DNA of 31,991 nt, from the NCBI GenBank assembly GCA_002313255.1, contig DCBA01000043.1, positions 1 to 31,991 of the forward strand, read 5' to 3'. This document shows positions 24,917-31,991 of the stretch, one piece after another (the first letter of the stretch is position 1; every line of letters begins with the position of its first letter). The DNA is from Gammaproteobacteria bacterium UBA1119. GTDB taxonomy: Bacteria; Pseudomonadota; Gammaproteobacteria; Pseudomonadales; Azotimanducaceae. The notes under the pieces are model-generated. The model searched no databases. It was not told the origin of the DNA and saw nothing but the letters and a program-made list of their open reading frames with translations. Position numbers and translations under genes: made by a program.

Positions 24917-26807
24917 GGAGCGAGGGGACTCGTCGTTCGTGTGCCGCAAGGACGGGCAAAGGATTTCCAAGTATTTGCGAATAGACGTAACTACCCGCTA
25001 ATACGTTCTTAACGTAACTTTTTGTCTCGCGGAGTGGAATTTGTTCAATCCAAGCAACTGTCTCGATTCCAGAAAATCGCCGGAGCCATTCGTCGACTCG
25101 CGTCGGACCCGCGTTGTACGCGGCCGCTGCGACTGCTCGGTTCGCGTCATATCGTGTCATCAACTCGGCAAGGTAATGCGCGCCCAAACGAATATTGACT
25201 AGCGGATCCATTAGAGCGTCCAAATCAGGTTGTTTTTCTCTAATTTTATCCGCTGTTGATCGCGCCGTTCTTGGCATCAATTGCATAACACCTCTTGCTC
25301 CTTTCGGCGAAACCGCTGAAGGATCAAATACACTTTCTTGCCGTGAAATGGCGAAGAGAATCGGTAGCGGAATCGACGTTTCGAATGCGTGTCGACGGAA
25401 GGTATCTATGAATGGAATCGGAAACCGGACAGCCAAGAAATCATGCAATTCGGCACGGTTCGCCGCGACGACGGCTTGATCGAACCAGCCCATTTCGACG
25501 AGGTAAAAAACCAGTTCCGGTCGAAATTCTTCCTCTAGTCCTTCAAAGAGATACAAGTATTCCCGTCGCGCGTTGGGCAAGTCACCAACCGCGTAGAGCT
25601 CACTCATTCGACGGACACTCGGTAATCCCCGTAGTGTCAGGGCGTTCGCAGGTTCAATTGATAGTCGTTCTTGGTTCAAGGCTGGCTCCAAATTCATTAA
25701 GAGCGCGGCCAAGAAACCATAATAGGTTCGTTCGCTAGCAAGTTCGTTTAGAACACTTGCGCCTTCAGCATCGCCCAATTCAATTAGGGCTTTGCCGTAC
25801 CAGTATCTCCATTTGGGCGTGTCGCGGTACGACACCGGCAAGGCACCAATCCATTTCGCGAGATTACGATAGTTCCTGGTACGTGTGCTTTGGTCTGCTA
25901 ACGCCTCAAGAACCTCAGCAGAATACCAGGGCAATTCAAGAGCAACGTCATTCCCAAATTTTGACAGCTCAATGACTAGATTTTCTTCGATATATTGGCG
26001 TTGATAGTCAGCGAATCTATATTCCGTTTGGTAACGCTGCCACATCGCCATGGCTTTGCCAGGATCCCGCCGCGCGTATCGTAAAAGACCATGGACTATG
26101 GATTGGCGGCCGTATGGGTCATCTCTGAATTTATCGATATTTCGGATCGTGGAAGGTCTGACATGGACGTCGTAAAAGGTTCCAGCGGCCGCCGACACCG
26201 AATCGGAAAAAAAGCGCAGCAAGTACTTAGCGAGAGTGACGGAATTCGCCTCTAAGGCGAGCTGAAGCCTTTCCCAAGCAATTTCATCTGTGACCCCGCC
26301 GTTATCAATCCAGGCCTTGAATAATGGATCACAAGGCTTGGGCTGAGACGTTCCCACTTTCCACAGCGTCGGAACCTTGGACAAAGCTTCTTTGCGTTGA
26401 CCGTCTCGGTATAACGCCCTGAGGTAGTAACACTGAGCCTCTGCGCCGCCCGACGGCTCGTAGTGCTCAAGGTAGCGTGACCAGCGTCCTCGCTTCGCCT
26501 GAGTAGCTAGCCAAAGGCGAAAAAAACGCTGTTCTAACGGCGTTTCTTCCCATTGTTCGCGAAGCTTTGTTGCAGTCGAAGTACCTAGGGAAGAAATACG
26601 CCTCTTGGCCTCGAAAAAATCAAGGTATGGCTTTAGAACATAGTCCCCGAGCTCTTCTCGAAGTCGCCTAAATTCTCGAAGACGGCCTGTTTCGATAGCG
26701 AAGACTGCACGCTTGTACGCTCGTCGATCTTCATAAATATCTCCCCAGACAGAGGGGCAACCGACACAAAGGGAAAGTACTAGCCAAAGCCAGGTTCGCG
26801 GCACCAC
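24909..26807 (-). CDS. slt: Soluble lytic murein transglycosylase (Slt70-type)
   Basis: Cuts the MurNAc-GlcNAc bond of peptidoglycan in the periplasm, forming 1,6-anhydro ends. The 632-residue product begins with a signal peptide ('MVPRTWLWLVLSLCVGCPSVWG'), followed by a long superhelical U/L domain of tandem helices (about 30-470), as in E. coli Slt70 (645). The C-terminal SLT domain has 'LFAISRQESVFDPSAVSPKG' with catalytic Glu491, then 'ARGVMQLMPRTAR' and 'GAHYLAELMTRYDANRAVA' with 'AYNAGPTRVDEW'. Eight bases separate it from the upstream universal-stress gene, and its stop overlaps tatD. So it sits mid-operon. Confidence 0.95.
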   Translation of the reverse strand: MVPRTWLWLVLSLCVGCPSVWGDIYEDRRAYKRAVFAIETGRLREFRRLREELGDYVLKPYLDFFEAKRRISSLGTSTATKLREQWEETPLEQRFFRLWLATQAKRGRWSRYLEHYEPSGGAEAQCYYLRALYRDGQRKEALSKVPTLWKVGTSQPKPCDPLFKAWIDNGGVTDEIAWERLQLALEANSVTLAKYLLRFFSDSVSAAAGTFYDVHVRPSTIRNIDKFRDDPYGRQSIVHGLLRYARRDPGKAMAMWQRYQTEYRFADYQRQYIEENLVIELSKFGNDVALELPWYSAEVLEALADQSTRTRNYRNLAKWIGALPVSYRDTPKWRYWYGKALIELGDAEGASVLNELASERTYYGFLAALLMNLEPALNQERLSIEPANALTLRGLPSVRRMSELYAVGDLPNARREYLYLFEGLEEEFRPELVFYLVEMGWFDQAVVAANRAELHDFLAVRFPIPFIDTFRRHAFETSIPLPILFAISRQESVFDPSAVSPKGARGVMQLMPRTARSTADKIREKQPDLDALMDPLVNIRLGAHYLAELMTRYDANRAVAAAAYNAGPTRVDEWLRRFSGIETVAWIEQIPLRETKSYVKNVLAGSYVYSQILGNPLPVLAAHERRVPSLHD

Positions 26808-26815
26808 TAGAGCGA

Positions 26816-27265
26816 TCAGTGGTGGCGGGCGTCGTCACCGACGCGAACCGCAAGGACATCGCATGCCGCACCATGCAATACCCCGTTCGCCGTCGAACCT
26901 AGCAGCAGCGCGAGACCGTGACGTCCGTGACTGCCAACAATGATGACGTCTACTCCCTCCTCGCTAGCGATTCGATGTATTTCACTGTCAGGTCGGCCGA
27001 ATACCAAATGTCGCCGTTGTTCCGGAATACCTATTTCCGACGAAAACTCCGCCAAATGAGATTTCGCCTGCTCGTGAATCTGATCCTGCACTGACGATAG
27101 ATCCATAGGAATATCGCCACCGTACGCAAGGCTCAGGGGTTCGATCACATGAATGATATGTAGCTCCGCGTCCGATTGACCAGCGATTGCCGTTGCCCGT
27201 TCGGCAACGTGCCTGCAATCTTCAGTAAGATCAACGGCAAGAAGGATTCGGGAATATGCGCCCAT
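26816..27265 (-). CDS. Universal stress protein, UspA family
   Basis: A 149-residue single-domain Usp starting at the ATG at 27265 ('MGAYSRILLAVDLTEDC'); an ATG further upstream at 27313 would add 16 residues with no family counterpart. The C-terminal ATP-binding pattern is present: 'VDVIIVGSHGRHGLALLLGS' followed by 'TANGVLHGAACDVLAVRV', fitting G-2x-G-9x-G-S/T. Such proteins are induced in stress and growth arrest; the ATP motif suggests nucleotide binding rather than the UspA non-binding branch. It is first in a tight minus-strand operon with slt and tatD, and divergent from the conserved hypothetical gene, 100 bases apart. Confidence 0.9.
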   Translation of the reverse strand: MGAYSRILLAVDLTEDCRHVAERATAIAGQSDAELHIIHVIEPLSLAYGGDIPMDLSSVQDQIHEQAKSHLAEFSSEIGIPEQRRHLVFGRPDSEIHRIASEEGVDVIIVGSHGRHGLALLLGSTANGVLHGAACDVLAVRVGDDARHH

Positions 27266-27365
27266 GTCACTTTCGCAGTCGAGATGTCGGGACCATACTC
27301 CACACATTTGCATGACTCAATATCCAACTGAGTGGTTATTTCGGTCTGAAATGGGTGGCCTTTAA

Positions 27366-27938
27366 GTGGTCTGGGTTGTCATCATCGGGGTACTGCTGGT
27401 CGCCATCGGACCAGTGCTTTACGTCATGCCATCGAAACGGGACAAGCAATTAGCTGCTCTCAGAGCTCGCGCCCGTGTGTCTGGTTTGGCAGTGGATATC
27501 AGCCACATACCCAATCTCAACGCAACAGGGCGCGACAAAGTCTCCGCGGGCGGGAAAAAACGCGAGGCTAGGATCAAATGCACAACCTACACCTTGGTCC
27601 TCCCTAAACAGATGCCAGAAGCACCAGGTTGGCATCTTGCGCGCTCTGAAACGGATAACCTTTTAATTGCTGGGTGGGGACGTATTGGCGCGGTCCACCG
27701 CATATCTAATTCGGACAGCGGATACTGGAACACGGTCCGTACGATCGTTGAAGCGCTTCCTGGCGCATGCATTGCTGTCAGAGCGACACCATACGAAGTG
27801 AGCTGGCAAGGTCTCGAGCGCCTTGACGGGCAATCCATGGATCAGGTCGTCGTGGATATTAAGGCTGGGCTCGAAGAAATCGCTAAATTGCATCGTCAGA
27901 TCGACAAAGAACGCCAACTTCCACCTTCGAGAACGTAA
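27366..27938 (+). CDS. Membrane-anchored conserved hypothetical protein upstream of topA
   Basis: A 190-residue protein starting at a GTG (an in-frame TAA lies directly before it). Residues about 2-20 are one membrane helix ('VWVVIIGVLLVAIGPVLYV') followed by basic residues ('PSKRDKQLAALRARAR'), so an N-out or N-in single-pass anchor with a cytoplasmic domain is likely. The soluble part has 'CTTYTLVLPK' and 'GWHLAR' then 'EVSWQGLERLDGQSMDQVVV', ending in a charged helix. I do not know a function. From memory, pseudomonads also carry uncharacterised genes between lexA and topA, so this may be a conserved neighbour; a homology search would decide. It precedes topA by 121 bases, but topA has its own promoter. 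Confidence 0.75.
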   Translation: MVWVVIIGVLLVAIGPVLYVMPSKRDKQLAALRARARVSGLAVDISHIPNLNATGRDKVSAGGKKREARIKCTTYTLVLPKQMPEAPGWHLARSETDNLLIAGWGRIGAVHRISNSDSGYWNTVRTIVEALPGACIAVRATPYEVSWQGLERLDGQSMDQVVVDIKAGLEEIAKLHRQIDKERQLPPSRT

Positions 27939-27956
27939 ATTTCGATGTGGCGTAAG

Positions 27957-27986
27957 TTGACATGTACGGAGGCGGGCACGTATATA
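27957..27986 (+). promoter_or_regulatory. Sigma-70 promoter for topA with GC-rich discriminator
   Basis: A perfect TTGACA (27957-27962) is followed after 18 bases by TATATA (27981-27986). The bases between -10 and the likely transcription start are TGGCGCGC, a GC-rich discriminator. Such promoters are often sensitive to DNA supercoiling, which fits the known supercoiling control of topA in other bacteria. Confidence 0.7.
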
Positions 27987-28059
27987 TGGCGCGCTTTTAG
28001 GGCCGTTGAATAAAAAATGACCGCAGCGCACCACTACGCGACCGACGAGTAGAAGCACC

Positions 28060-30714
28060 ATGGCTCGTTCTCTTGTTATCGTCGAATCACCCGCAAAAGC
28101 CCGAACAATCAATCGGTATCTAGGCAAGGAGTTTGTCGTCAAATCGAGTGTTGGCCACGTCAGGGATTTACCCACGCGGGGGAGGGGTAGCGATCCCAAA
28201 CAAAGGGCAAAGCAAGCCGCAATAACTCGTAAGCTATCACCAGCGCAAAAACAGGCGCACCGGAAGAAACAAGCGCGATCCCAACTTATACGCCGCATGG
28301 GGGTTAATCCAGATCAGGGTTGGCAAGCAGACTACGAAGTTCTTCCTGGAAAAGAAAAAGTGGTGCAGGAACTAAAAATGCTCGCTGCAAAATCTGACCT
28401 CATCTATTTGGCTACCGACTTAGATCGGGAAGGCGAGGCGATCGCTTGGCACCTTCGCGAGCTCATCGGTGGCGATCCCGCGCGCTTTCGACGAGTCGTC
28501 TTTAACGAGATTACTCGAAATGCGATTCAAGCAGCTTTTGAACATCCAGGCGAAATCGATGAAAACCAGGTCGAGGCTCAACAAGCTCGGCGATTCCTTG
28601 ATCGCGTAGTCGGATTTGAAGTTTCCCCACTCTTGTGGTCGAAAGTTGCTCGCGGCCTCTCTGCAGGGCGCGTCCAGTCGGTAGCCGTACGGCTAATCGT
28701 TGAACGAGAACGCGAAATCAGAGCCTTTGTTCCCGAAGAGTACTGGGAAGTATTCGCCGATCTCAAACCTTCCGGGGGCGATGCATACAACCGATTCCAA
28801 GTCGTTCGAGAAACGAACGTCGCGTTTCGCCCGGACAATGATATTGATGCTGAGAAAGCGATTGAGACCTTGGGTAAGCATCCATTTACAGTCGCTGACA
28901 AAGACACCCGAGCAACCACTAGCCGGCCCAATGCACCTTTCATCACGTCGTCATTGCAGCAAGCCGCATCAACACGCTTAAGCTTTAGTGTCCGTAAGAC
29001 AATGATGATGGCGCAACGGCTGTATGAAGGCGGTTACATCACGTATATGCGAACGGATTCGACCAATGTCTCGGCAGAAGCGATCAAAGGCGCACGAGAT
29101 CATATCGGGGCGTCCTATGGACCACGGTATCTGCCGGATGAACCGAACGCCTATACCAGCAAAGCAGGCGCCCAAGAAGCTCACGAAGCCGTTCGCCCAA
29201 CAAACGTTGACGTCACTCGAAGTGATCTCGAGAAGCAAGAGCCTGACGCGCAGCGGCTTTACGAACTTATATGGGCGCATTTCGTGGCCAGCCAAATGAC
29301 TCAGGCAGAGTACCTAAGCACAACTTATATCGTGCAAGCCGGACCGTTTGAATTGCGGGCTAGAGGGCGCATCCTAAAATTCGACGGCTTCACTCGTGTC
29401 CTGCCAACAGCATCTAGGAAGGAAGACGAAGTCGAACTACCCGATCTTAAGGTCGGCGATGTGCTTGGCTGCGCTGATACCGAAGCGGTGCAACACTTTA
29501 CCAAACCGACACCGCGATTCGGTGAGGCCAGCCTAGTGAAAGAACTAGAAAAACTCGGAATCGGTCGGCCTTCGACCTATGCGGCGATCATCTCCACCAT
29601 TCAGGATCGTGGCTATGCGACCCTTAAAAGCCGCCGATTCTACTCAGAAAAGATCGGTGAGCTGGTCACCGATCGTTTAATTGAGAGTTTTGAAGAACTG
29701 CTCGACTATTCATTCACCGCAAGCATGGAAGGACAACTCGACCAAATTGCCGAAGGCTCGACCGAGTGGAAGAACGTCCTTGATACGTTTTATAGAGACT
29801 TCTCAGAGAAAATTGAGATTGCCTCCAATCCTGACGGGGGCATGCGCCCGAATGCACCAACCGAAACGAATATCGAATGTCGTAAGTGCGGCCGAACGAT
29901 GCAGGTGCGGACAGCAAGTACCGGTGTGTTTTTAGGATGTTCCGGATATTCGCTCAAACCGAAAGAACGATGCACTTACACACTTAATCTAACGCCCGGC
30001 GAAGAAATAGTAGACATTGATGCTGATGAAGAAGGTGAGAGCAAAATTCTTCGCATGAAAAGCCGATGCGGAGAGTGCGCAACCGTTATGGACAGTTACC
30101 TGATCGATGAAAAGCACCGCTTGCACCTATGCGGTAACAACCCCGATTGTTCAGGTTTCATAGTCGAGACTGGGGAATTTCGACTAAAGGGCTACGAGGG
30201 ACCCAGCCTTGATTGCGATAAGTGCGGTGCCGAAATGCAACTGAAAAGCGGTCGGTTCGGGAAGTATTTCGGCTGTACCAATGAGAAGTGCAGCAATACC
30301 CGCAAGTTGTTAAGAAACGGAGAGGCAGCCCCGCCCAAAGCCGACCCTATCTCGATGCCAGAGTTAAAATGTCGCAACGTTGATGACCACTACGTCCTCC
30401 GGGATGGGGCGGCAGGGATTTTCCTTGCTGCGAGTGCGTTTCCTAAAAACCGGGAAACGCGTGCTCCGTTGGTTTCAGAAATCCAAGTCCACGGTAACGA
30501 GCTTGACCCGAAATACCGATTCCTGTTGTCCGCGCCCGATACAGATCCCGACGGTAACGCGACCGTGATTAAATATTCACGCAAGAATAAGGAACAGTTC
30601 ATCGCATCCGAAGAAGACGGTAAAGCGACAGGATGGACGGCTCACTATCGCAACGGCCAATGGCAGCACCAAGATAAGAAGCCTACGAAGAAACGCCCCA
30701 AAACAGCCGCGTAG
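28060..30714 (+). CDS. topA: DNA topoisomerase I (type IA)
   Basis: Relaxes negative supercoils by transient single-strand cleavage. The 884-residue product (E. coli 865) opens with the TOPRIM domain: '[19 protein letters not shown]' and, later, '[19 protein letters not shown]' with the acidic metal ligands. The active-site Tyr329 lies in '[13 protein letters not shown]', with Arg331 next to it. '[18 protein letters not shown]' follows. The C-terminus has three four-Cys zinc ribbons: 'CRKCGRTM...' from about residue 607, 'CGECATVM...' from about 671, '[20 protein letters not shown]' from about 719, then a basic tail. It is convergent with lexA, 65 bases apart, where no strong terminator is visible. 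GAG in the sequence GACGAGTAGAAGCACC may serve as ribosome binding site. Confidence 0.98.
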   Translation: MARSLVIVESPAKARTINRYLGKEFVVKSSVGHVRDLPTRGRGSDPKQRAKQAAITRKLSPAQKQAHRKKQARSQLIRRMGVNPDQGWQADYEVLPGKEKVVQELKMLAAKSDLIYLATDLDREGEAIAWHLRELIGGDPARFRRVVFNEITRNAIQAAFEHPGEIDENQVEAQQARRFLDRVVGFEVSPLLWSKVARGLSAGRVQSVAVRLIVEREREIRAFVPEEYWEVFADLKPSGGDAYNRFQVVRETNVAFRPDNDIDAEKAIETLGKHPFTVADKDTRATTSRPNAPFITSSLQQAASTRLSFSVRKTMMMAQRLYEGGYITYMRTDSTNVSAEAIKGARDHIGASYGPRYLPDEPNAYTSKAGAQEAHEAVRPTNVDVTRSDLEKQEPDAQRLYELIWAHFVASQMTQAEYLSTTYIVQAGPFELRARGRILKFDGFTRVLPTASRKEDEVELPDLKVGDVLGCADTEAVQHFTKPTPRFGEASLVKELEKLGIGRPSTYAAIISTIQDRGYATLKSRRFYSEKIGELVTDRLIESFEELLDYSFTASMEGQLDQIAEGSTEWKNVLDTFYRDFSEKIEIASNPDGGMRPNAPTETNIECRKCGRTMQVRTASTGVFLGCSGYSLKPKERCTYTLNLTPGEEIVDIDADEEGESKILRMKSRCGECATVMDSYLIDEKHRLHLCGNNPDCSGFIVETGEFRLKGYEGPSLDCDKCGAEMQLKSGRFGKYFGCTNEKCSNTRKLLRNGEAAPPKADPISMPELKCRNVDDHYVLRDGAAGIFLAASAFPKNRETRAPLVSEIQVHGNELDPKYRFLLSAPDTDPDGNATVIKYSRKNKEQFIASEEDGKATGWTAHYRNGQWQHQDKKPTKKRPKTAA

Positions 30715-30779
30715 AATAGTTCATATCGTTTCTCTTATACGTTCGCAAACCCGATAAAGTGGGATTGCCGGATCCACGA

Positions 30780-31376
30780 TTATCTCCGTATCACACCCAC
30801 ACTAACGCCTTCGATGGAGCAGAACTGTCTGGTTAGGTCAATCTCGATCGGCTGATAGTCGTCATTCTCGGGCATCAACCACATGGTGCGTTTTGACTTT
30901 GCGTGCCGTAGCCGTTTTACCGTAACCTCGTCGTCGATTCGAGCCACCACAATCTGACCGTCATGGGCTTCAGGGGTCTTATGGACGGCTAATAAATCGT
31001 CATTCAGGATGCCCGCATTAATCATGCTATCGCCGCGGACCCGCAGCAAAAAATCCGCGCGAGGACGAAATAGAGATGCGGGAACTTCGCAAGTGTCCTC
31101 AATATTTTCTTCAGCGAGAATCGGATTACCCGCCGCAACGCGTCCAACAATCGGCAGCCCGCCGCTTTCGGGAAGCCGTATACCTCTAGAGGTGCCTGGG
31201 ATCATCTCAATCGCGCCTTTACGAGCAAGCGCCTTCAAGTGTTCCTCGGCGGCATTTGGCGACTTAAATCCGAGCTCGCTTGCAATATCAGCACGCGTTG
31301 GCGGATAACCGGTATCTGAAATGTGGGATCGGATAACGTCCAGAACTTCGACTTGTCGGCTGGTTAGCTTTTCCAT
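30780..31376 (-). CDS. lexA: LexA, SOS-response repressor
   Basis: Represses DNA-damage genes and cleaves itself when RecA is activated. From the ATG at 31376 the product is 198 residues (E. coli 202) and starts '[19 protein letters not shown]'; the frame opens ten codons earlier at 31406, which would place the start nearer the operators and is less like the family. The winged-helix domain has '[20 protein letters not shown]', very close to E. coli. The cleavage site is Ala82-Gly83 in 'VGRVAAGNP', the catalytic Ser is Ser117 in 'RGDSMINAG' and the Lys is Lys154 in 'DDEVTVKRL'. Two perfect SOS boxes lie in its promoter, so it is autoregulated. No sulA or other SOS gene follows; topA converges on it. 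Confidence 0.98.
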   Translation of the reverse strand: MEKLTSRQVEVLDVIRSHISDTGYPPTRADIASELGFKSPNAAEEHLKALARKGAIEMIPGTSRGIRLPESGGLPIVGRVAAGNPILAEENIEDTCEVPASLFRPRADFLLRVRGDSMINAGILNDDLLAVHKTPEAHDGQIVVARIDDEVTVKRLRHAKSKRTMWLMPENDDYQPIEIDLTRQFCSIEGVSVGVIRR

Positions 31377-31425
31377 AAGAGTCCTCTGCGACTCCTGGGT
31401 ATACAACGTGCGTCTACCCAGTTAC

Positions 31426-31441
31426 CTGTCCAAATATACAG
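31426..31441. promoter_or_regulatory. LexA-binding site (SOS box), start-proximal
   Basis: CTGT-N8-ACAG (CTGTCCAAATATACAG), a perfect match to the gammaproteobacterial LexA consensus, 49 bases upstream of the lexA ATG. It lies downstream of the lexA -10 element. Confidence 0.9.
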
Positions 31442-31444
31442 TGC

Positions 31445-31460
31445 CTGTGATTATATACAG
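31445..31460. promoter_or_regulatory. LexA-binding site (SOS box), start-distal
   Basis: CTGT-N8-ACAG (CTGTGATTATATACAG), a second perfect match, three bases from the first box and centred 19 bases from it, so the two sites face nearly the same side of the helix. It contains the lexA -10 element. Confidence 0.92.
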
Positions 31461-31478
31461 TATTGTTTATCTTTGGAA
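31450..31478 (-). promoter_or_regulatory. lexA promoter overlapped by an SOS box
   Basis: On the minus strand a perfect TATAAT (31455-31450) lies inside the distal SOS box; TTCCAA (31478-31473, three of six) is 17 bases upstream. Bound LexA would block RNA polymerase. Leader length about 65-70 bases. Confidence 0.65.
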
Positions 31479-31589
31479 CAACGTTTCAGAATCTCTCCAC
31501 ATGCAAGAAAACGAAGATTTAGACGATCGACTTGGTCTAAATTGTTACTTGCAACACTTTGGAAAAATTAACCGCCTACGGGGATCAAG

Positions 31590-31991
31590 ATGATTGATAC
31601 GTGGATTGATCGGGTCACCACCATTGAGGGCACCTTATGGCAGGTCCTCGGGATCGTATTGCTGACCTTTGTTTTGGATGCCGTATTGCGCTTGATCTTT
31701 AATCGTATAGCACGAAGACTCGAAAACACTCGCAACTTGTGGGACGACGCGCTCCTGGAATCCGTGCGTAAACCCGTACGCTGGGGCGTTATGCTACTTG
31801 GCATTCTATGGGCGGCAGAGGTCGTGGGTGGGGACGAACCATCTGACATCTTCCAATTCGTCGACCCGATTAGGAAAGTAGGCGTCATCGTGTTACTCGC
31901 GTGGTTTGCGACGCGCATCGTGAGCAACATTCAAAACAGCATGCAAGATGGCCGATACAAGGACCACCCGTGGGATACCTCCATCGCAAAC
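31590..31991 (+). CDS. MscS-family mechanosensitive channel (partial, C-terminus outside window)
   Basis: The first 134 residues are seen; the frame is open at the right edge. 'MIDTWIDRVTTIEGTLWQVL' is followed by hydrophobic segments at about 17-33 ('WQVLGIVLLTFVLDAVL'), 68-80 ('WGVMLLGILWAAE') and 98-112 ('VGVIVLLAWFATRIVSN'), with an Arg/Asn-rich first loop ('NRIARRLENTRNLWDDAL'). This is the layout of MscS-type transmembrane regions; the pore helix and beta domain lie beyond the window. GGGGAT six to eight bases before the ATG is a good ribosome binding site. The ATG overlaps the stop of a possible 30-codon frame (31501-31593). It diverges from lexA, so the SOS boxes could affect it. Confidence 0.75.
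   Translation, partial: MIDTWIDRVTTIEGTLWQVLGIVLLTFVLDAVLRLIFNRIARRLENTRNLWDDALLESVRKPVRWGVMLLGILWAAEVVGGDEPSDIFQFVDPIRKVGVIVLLAWFATRIVSNIQNSMQDGRYKDHPWDTSIAN

Noticed and set aside
27314..27336. ACTCA...TGAGT inverted repeat upstream of the Usp gene
   Set aside because: Five-base arms with a nine-base spacer are expected by chance at this frequency; no promoter element is aligned with it.
27663..28298. 211-codon minus-strand frame
   Set aside because: Antisense to the hypothetical gene, the topA promoter and the start of topA, all of which are better supported.
30715..30779. Bidirectional terminator between topA and lexA
   Set aside because: GTGGGAT and ATCCAC can pair only with a bulge and no clear T-run follows on either strand.
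1..31991. Mobile element, prophage, CRISPR or defence island
   Set aside because: No transposase, integrase, terminal inverted repeats, spaced direct repeats, tRNA-associated junction or known defence domain is visible; the genes are mostly core chromosomal.

Overview
The window looks like a piece of chromosome from a marine-type gammaproteobacterium. NadK, LexA, TatD, CysE, PepN, RimJ and TopA all read as close relatives of the E. coli proteins. LexA-type SOS boxes of the CTGT-N8-ACAG form sit in front of lexA, and a large TonB-dependent receptor lies beside a secreted S9 peptidase, a pairing common in marine heterotrophs. Base composition is close to even GC/AT by eye. I found no tRNA, rRNA, CRISPR array, insertion sequence, integrase, phage gene or recognisable defence system. 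Gene density is high and many neighbours overlap by 4 to 8 bases.

Layout. Bases 1-652 (minus) hold a secreted phospholipase-D-family protein cut by the window edge. A GMC flavin oxidoreductase (819-2504, plus) converges on a minus-strand pair: a TonB-dependent receptor (4647-7415) and, downstream, a secreted S9 peptidase (2542-4512), separated by a strong terminator and a candidate promoter. A 381-base spacer separates the receptor from a divergent acyl-CoA-dehydrogenase-fold flavoprotein (7797-8930). A tightly coupled minus operon follows: secreted HExxH/TPR metallopeptidase, epoxide-hydrolase-like alpha/beta hydrolase, histidine phosphatase. Two small secreted proteins of unknown function come next, then an ELM1-family protein and cysE. 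cysE diverges from nadK.

A MocA-like plus XdhC pair (15894-17509, minus) is a molybdenum-hydroxylase maturation module without its enzyme. pepN (17680-20361, plus) converges on a minus operon rimJ - cytosolic S9 peptidase - ddl. Another minus operon is uspA-family gene - slt - tatD. A membrane-anchored conserved hypothetical gene precedes topA, which has a strong promoter. lexA converges on topA and carries two perfect SOS boxes in its promoter. A mechanosensitive-channel gene, diverging from lexA, runs off the right edge.

Themes. Several genes fit peptide use (receptor, two S9 peptidases, PepN, metallopeptidase) and envelope work (Slt, Ddl, PLD-like protein, MscS-like channel). The rest is core metabolism and the SOS/topology pair lexA-topA. 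The region is mostly ordinary. The best leads are the SOS-box arrangement between lexA and the channel gene, the unusual Ddl encoded in an overlapping operon with a peptidase, and the short secreted proteins around 12.1-12.9 kb.
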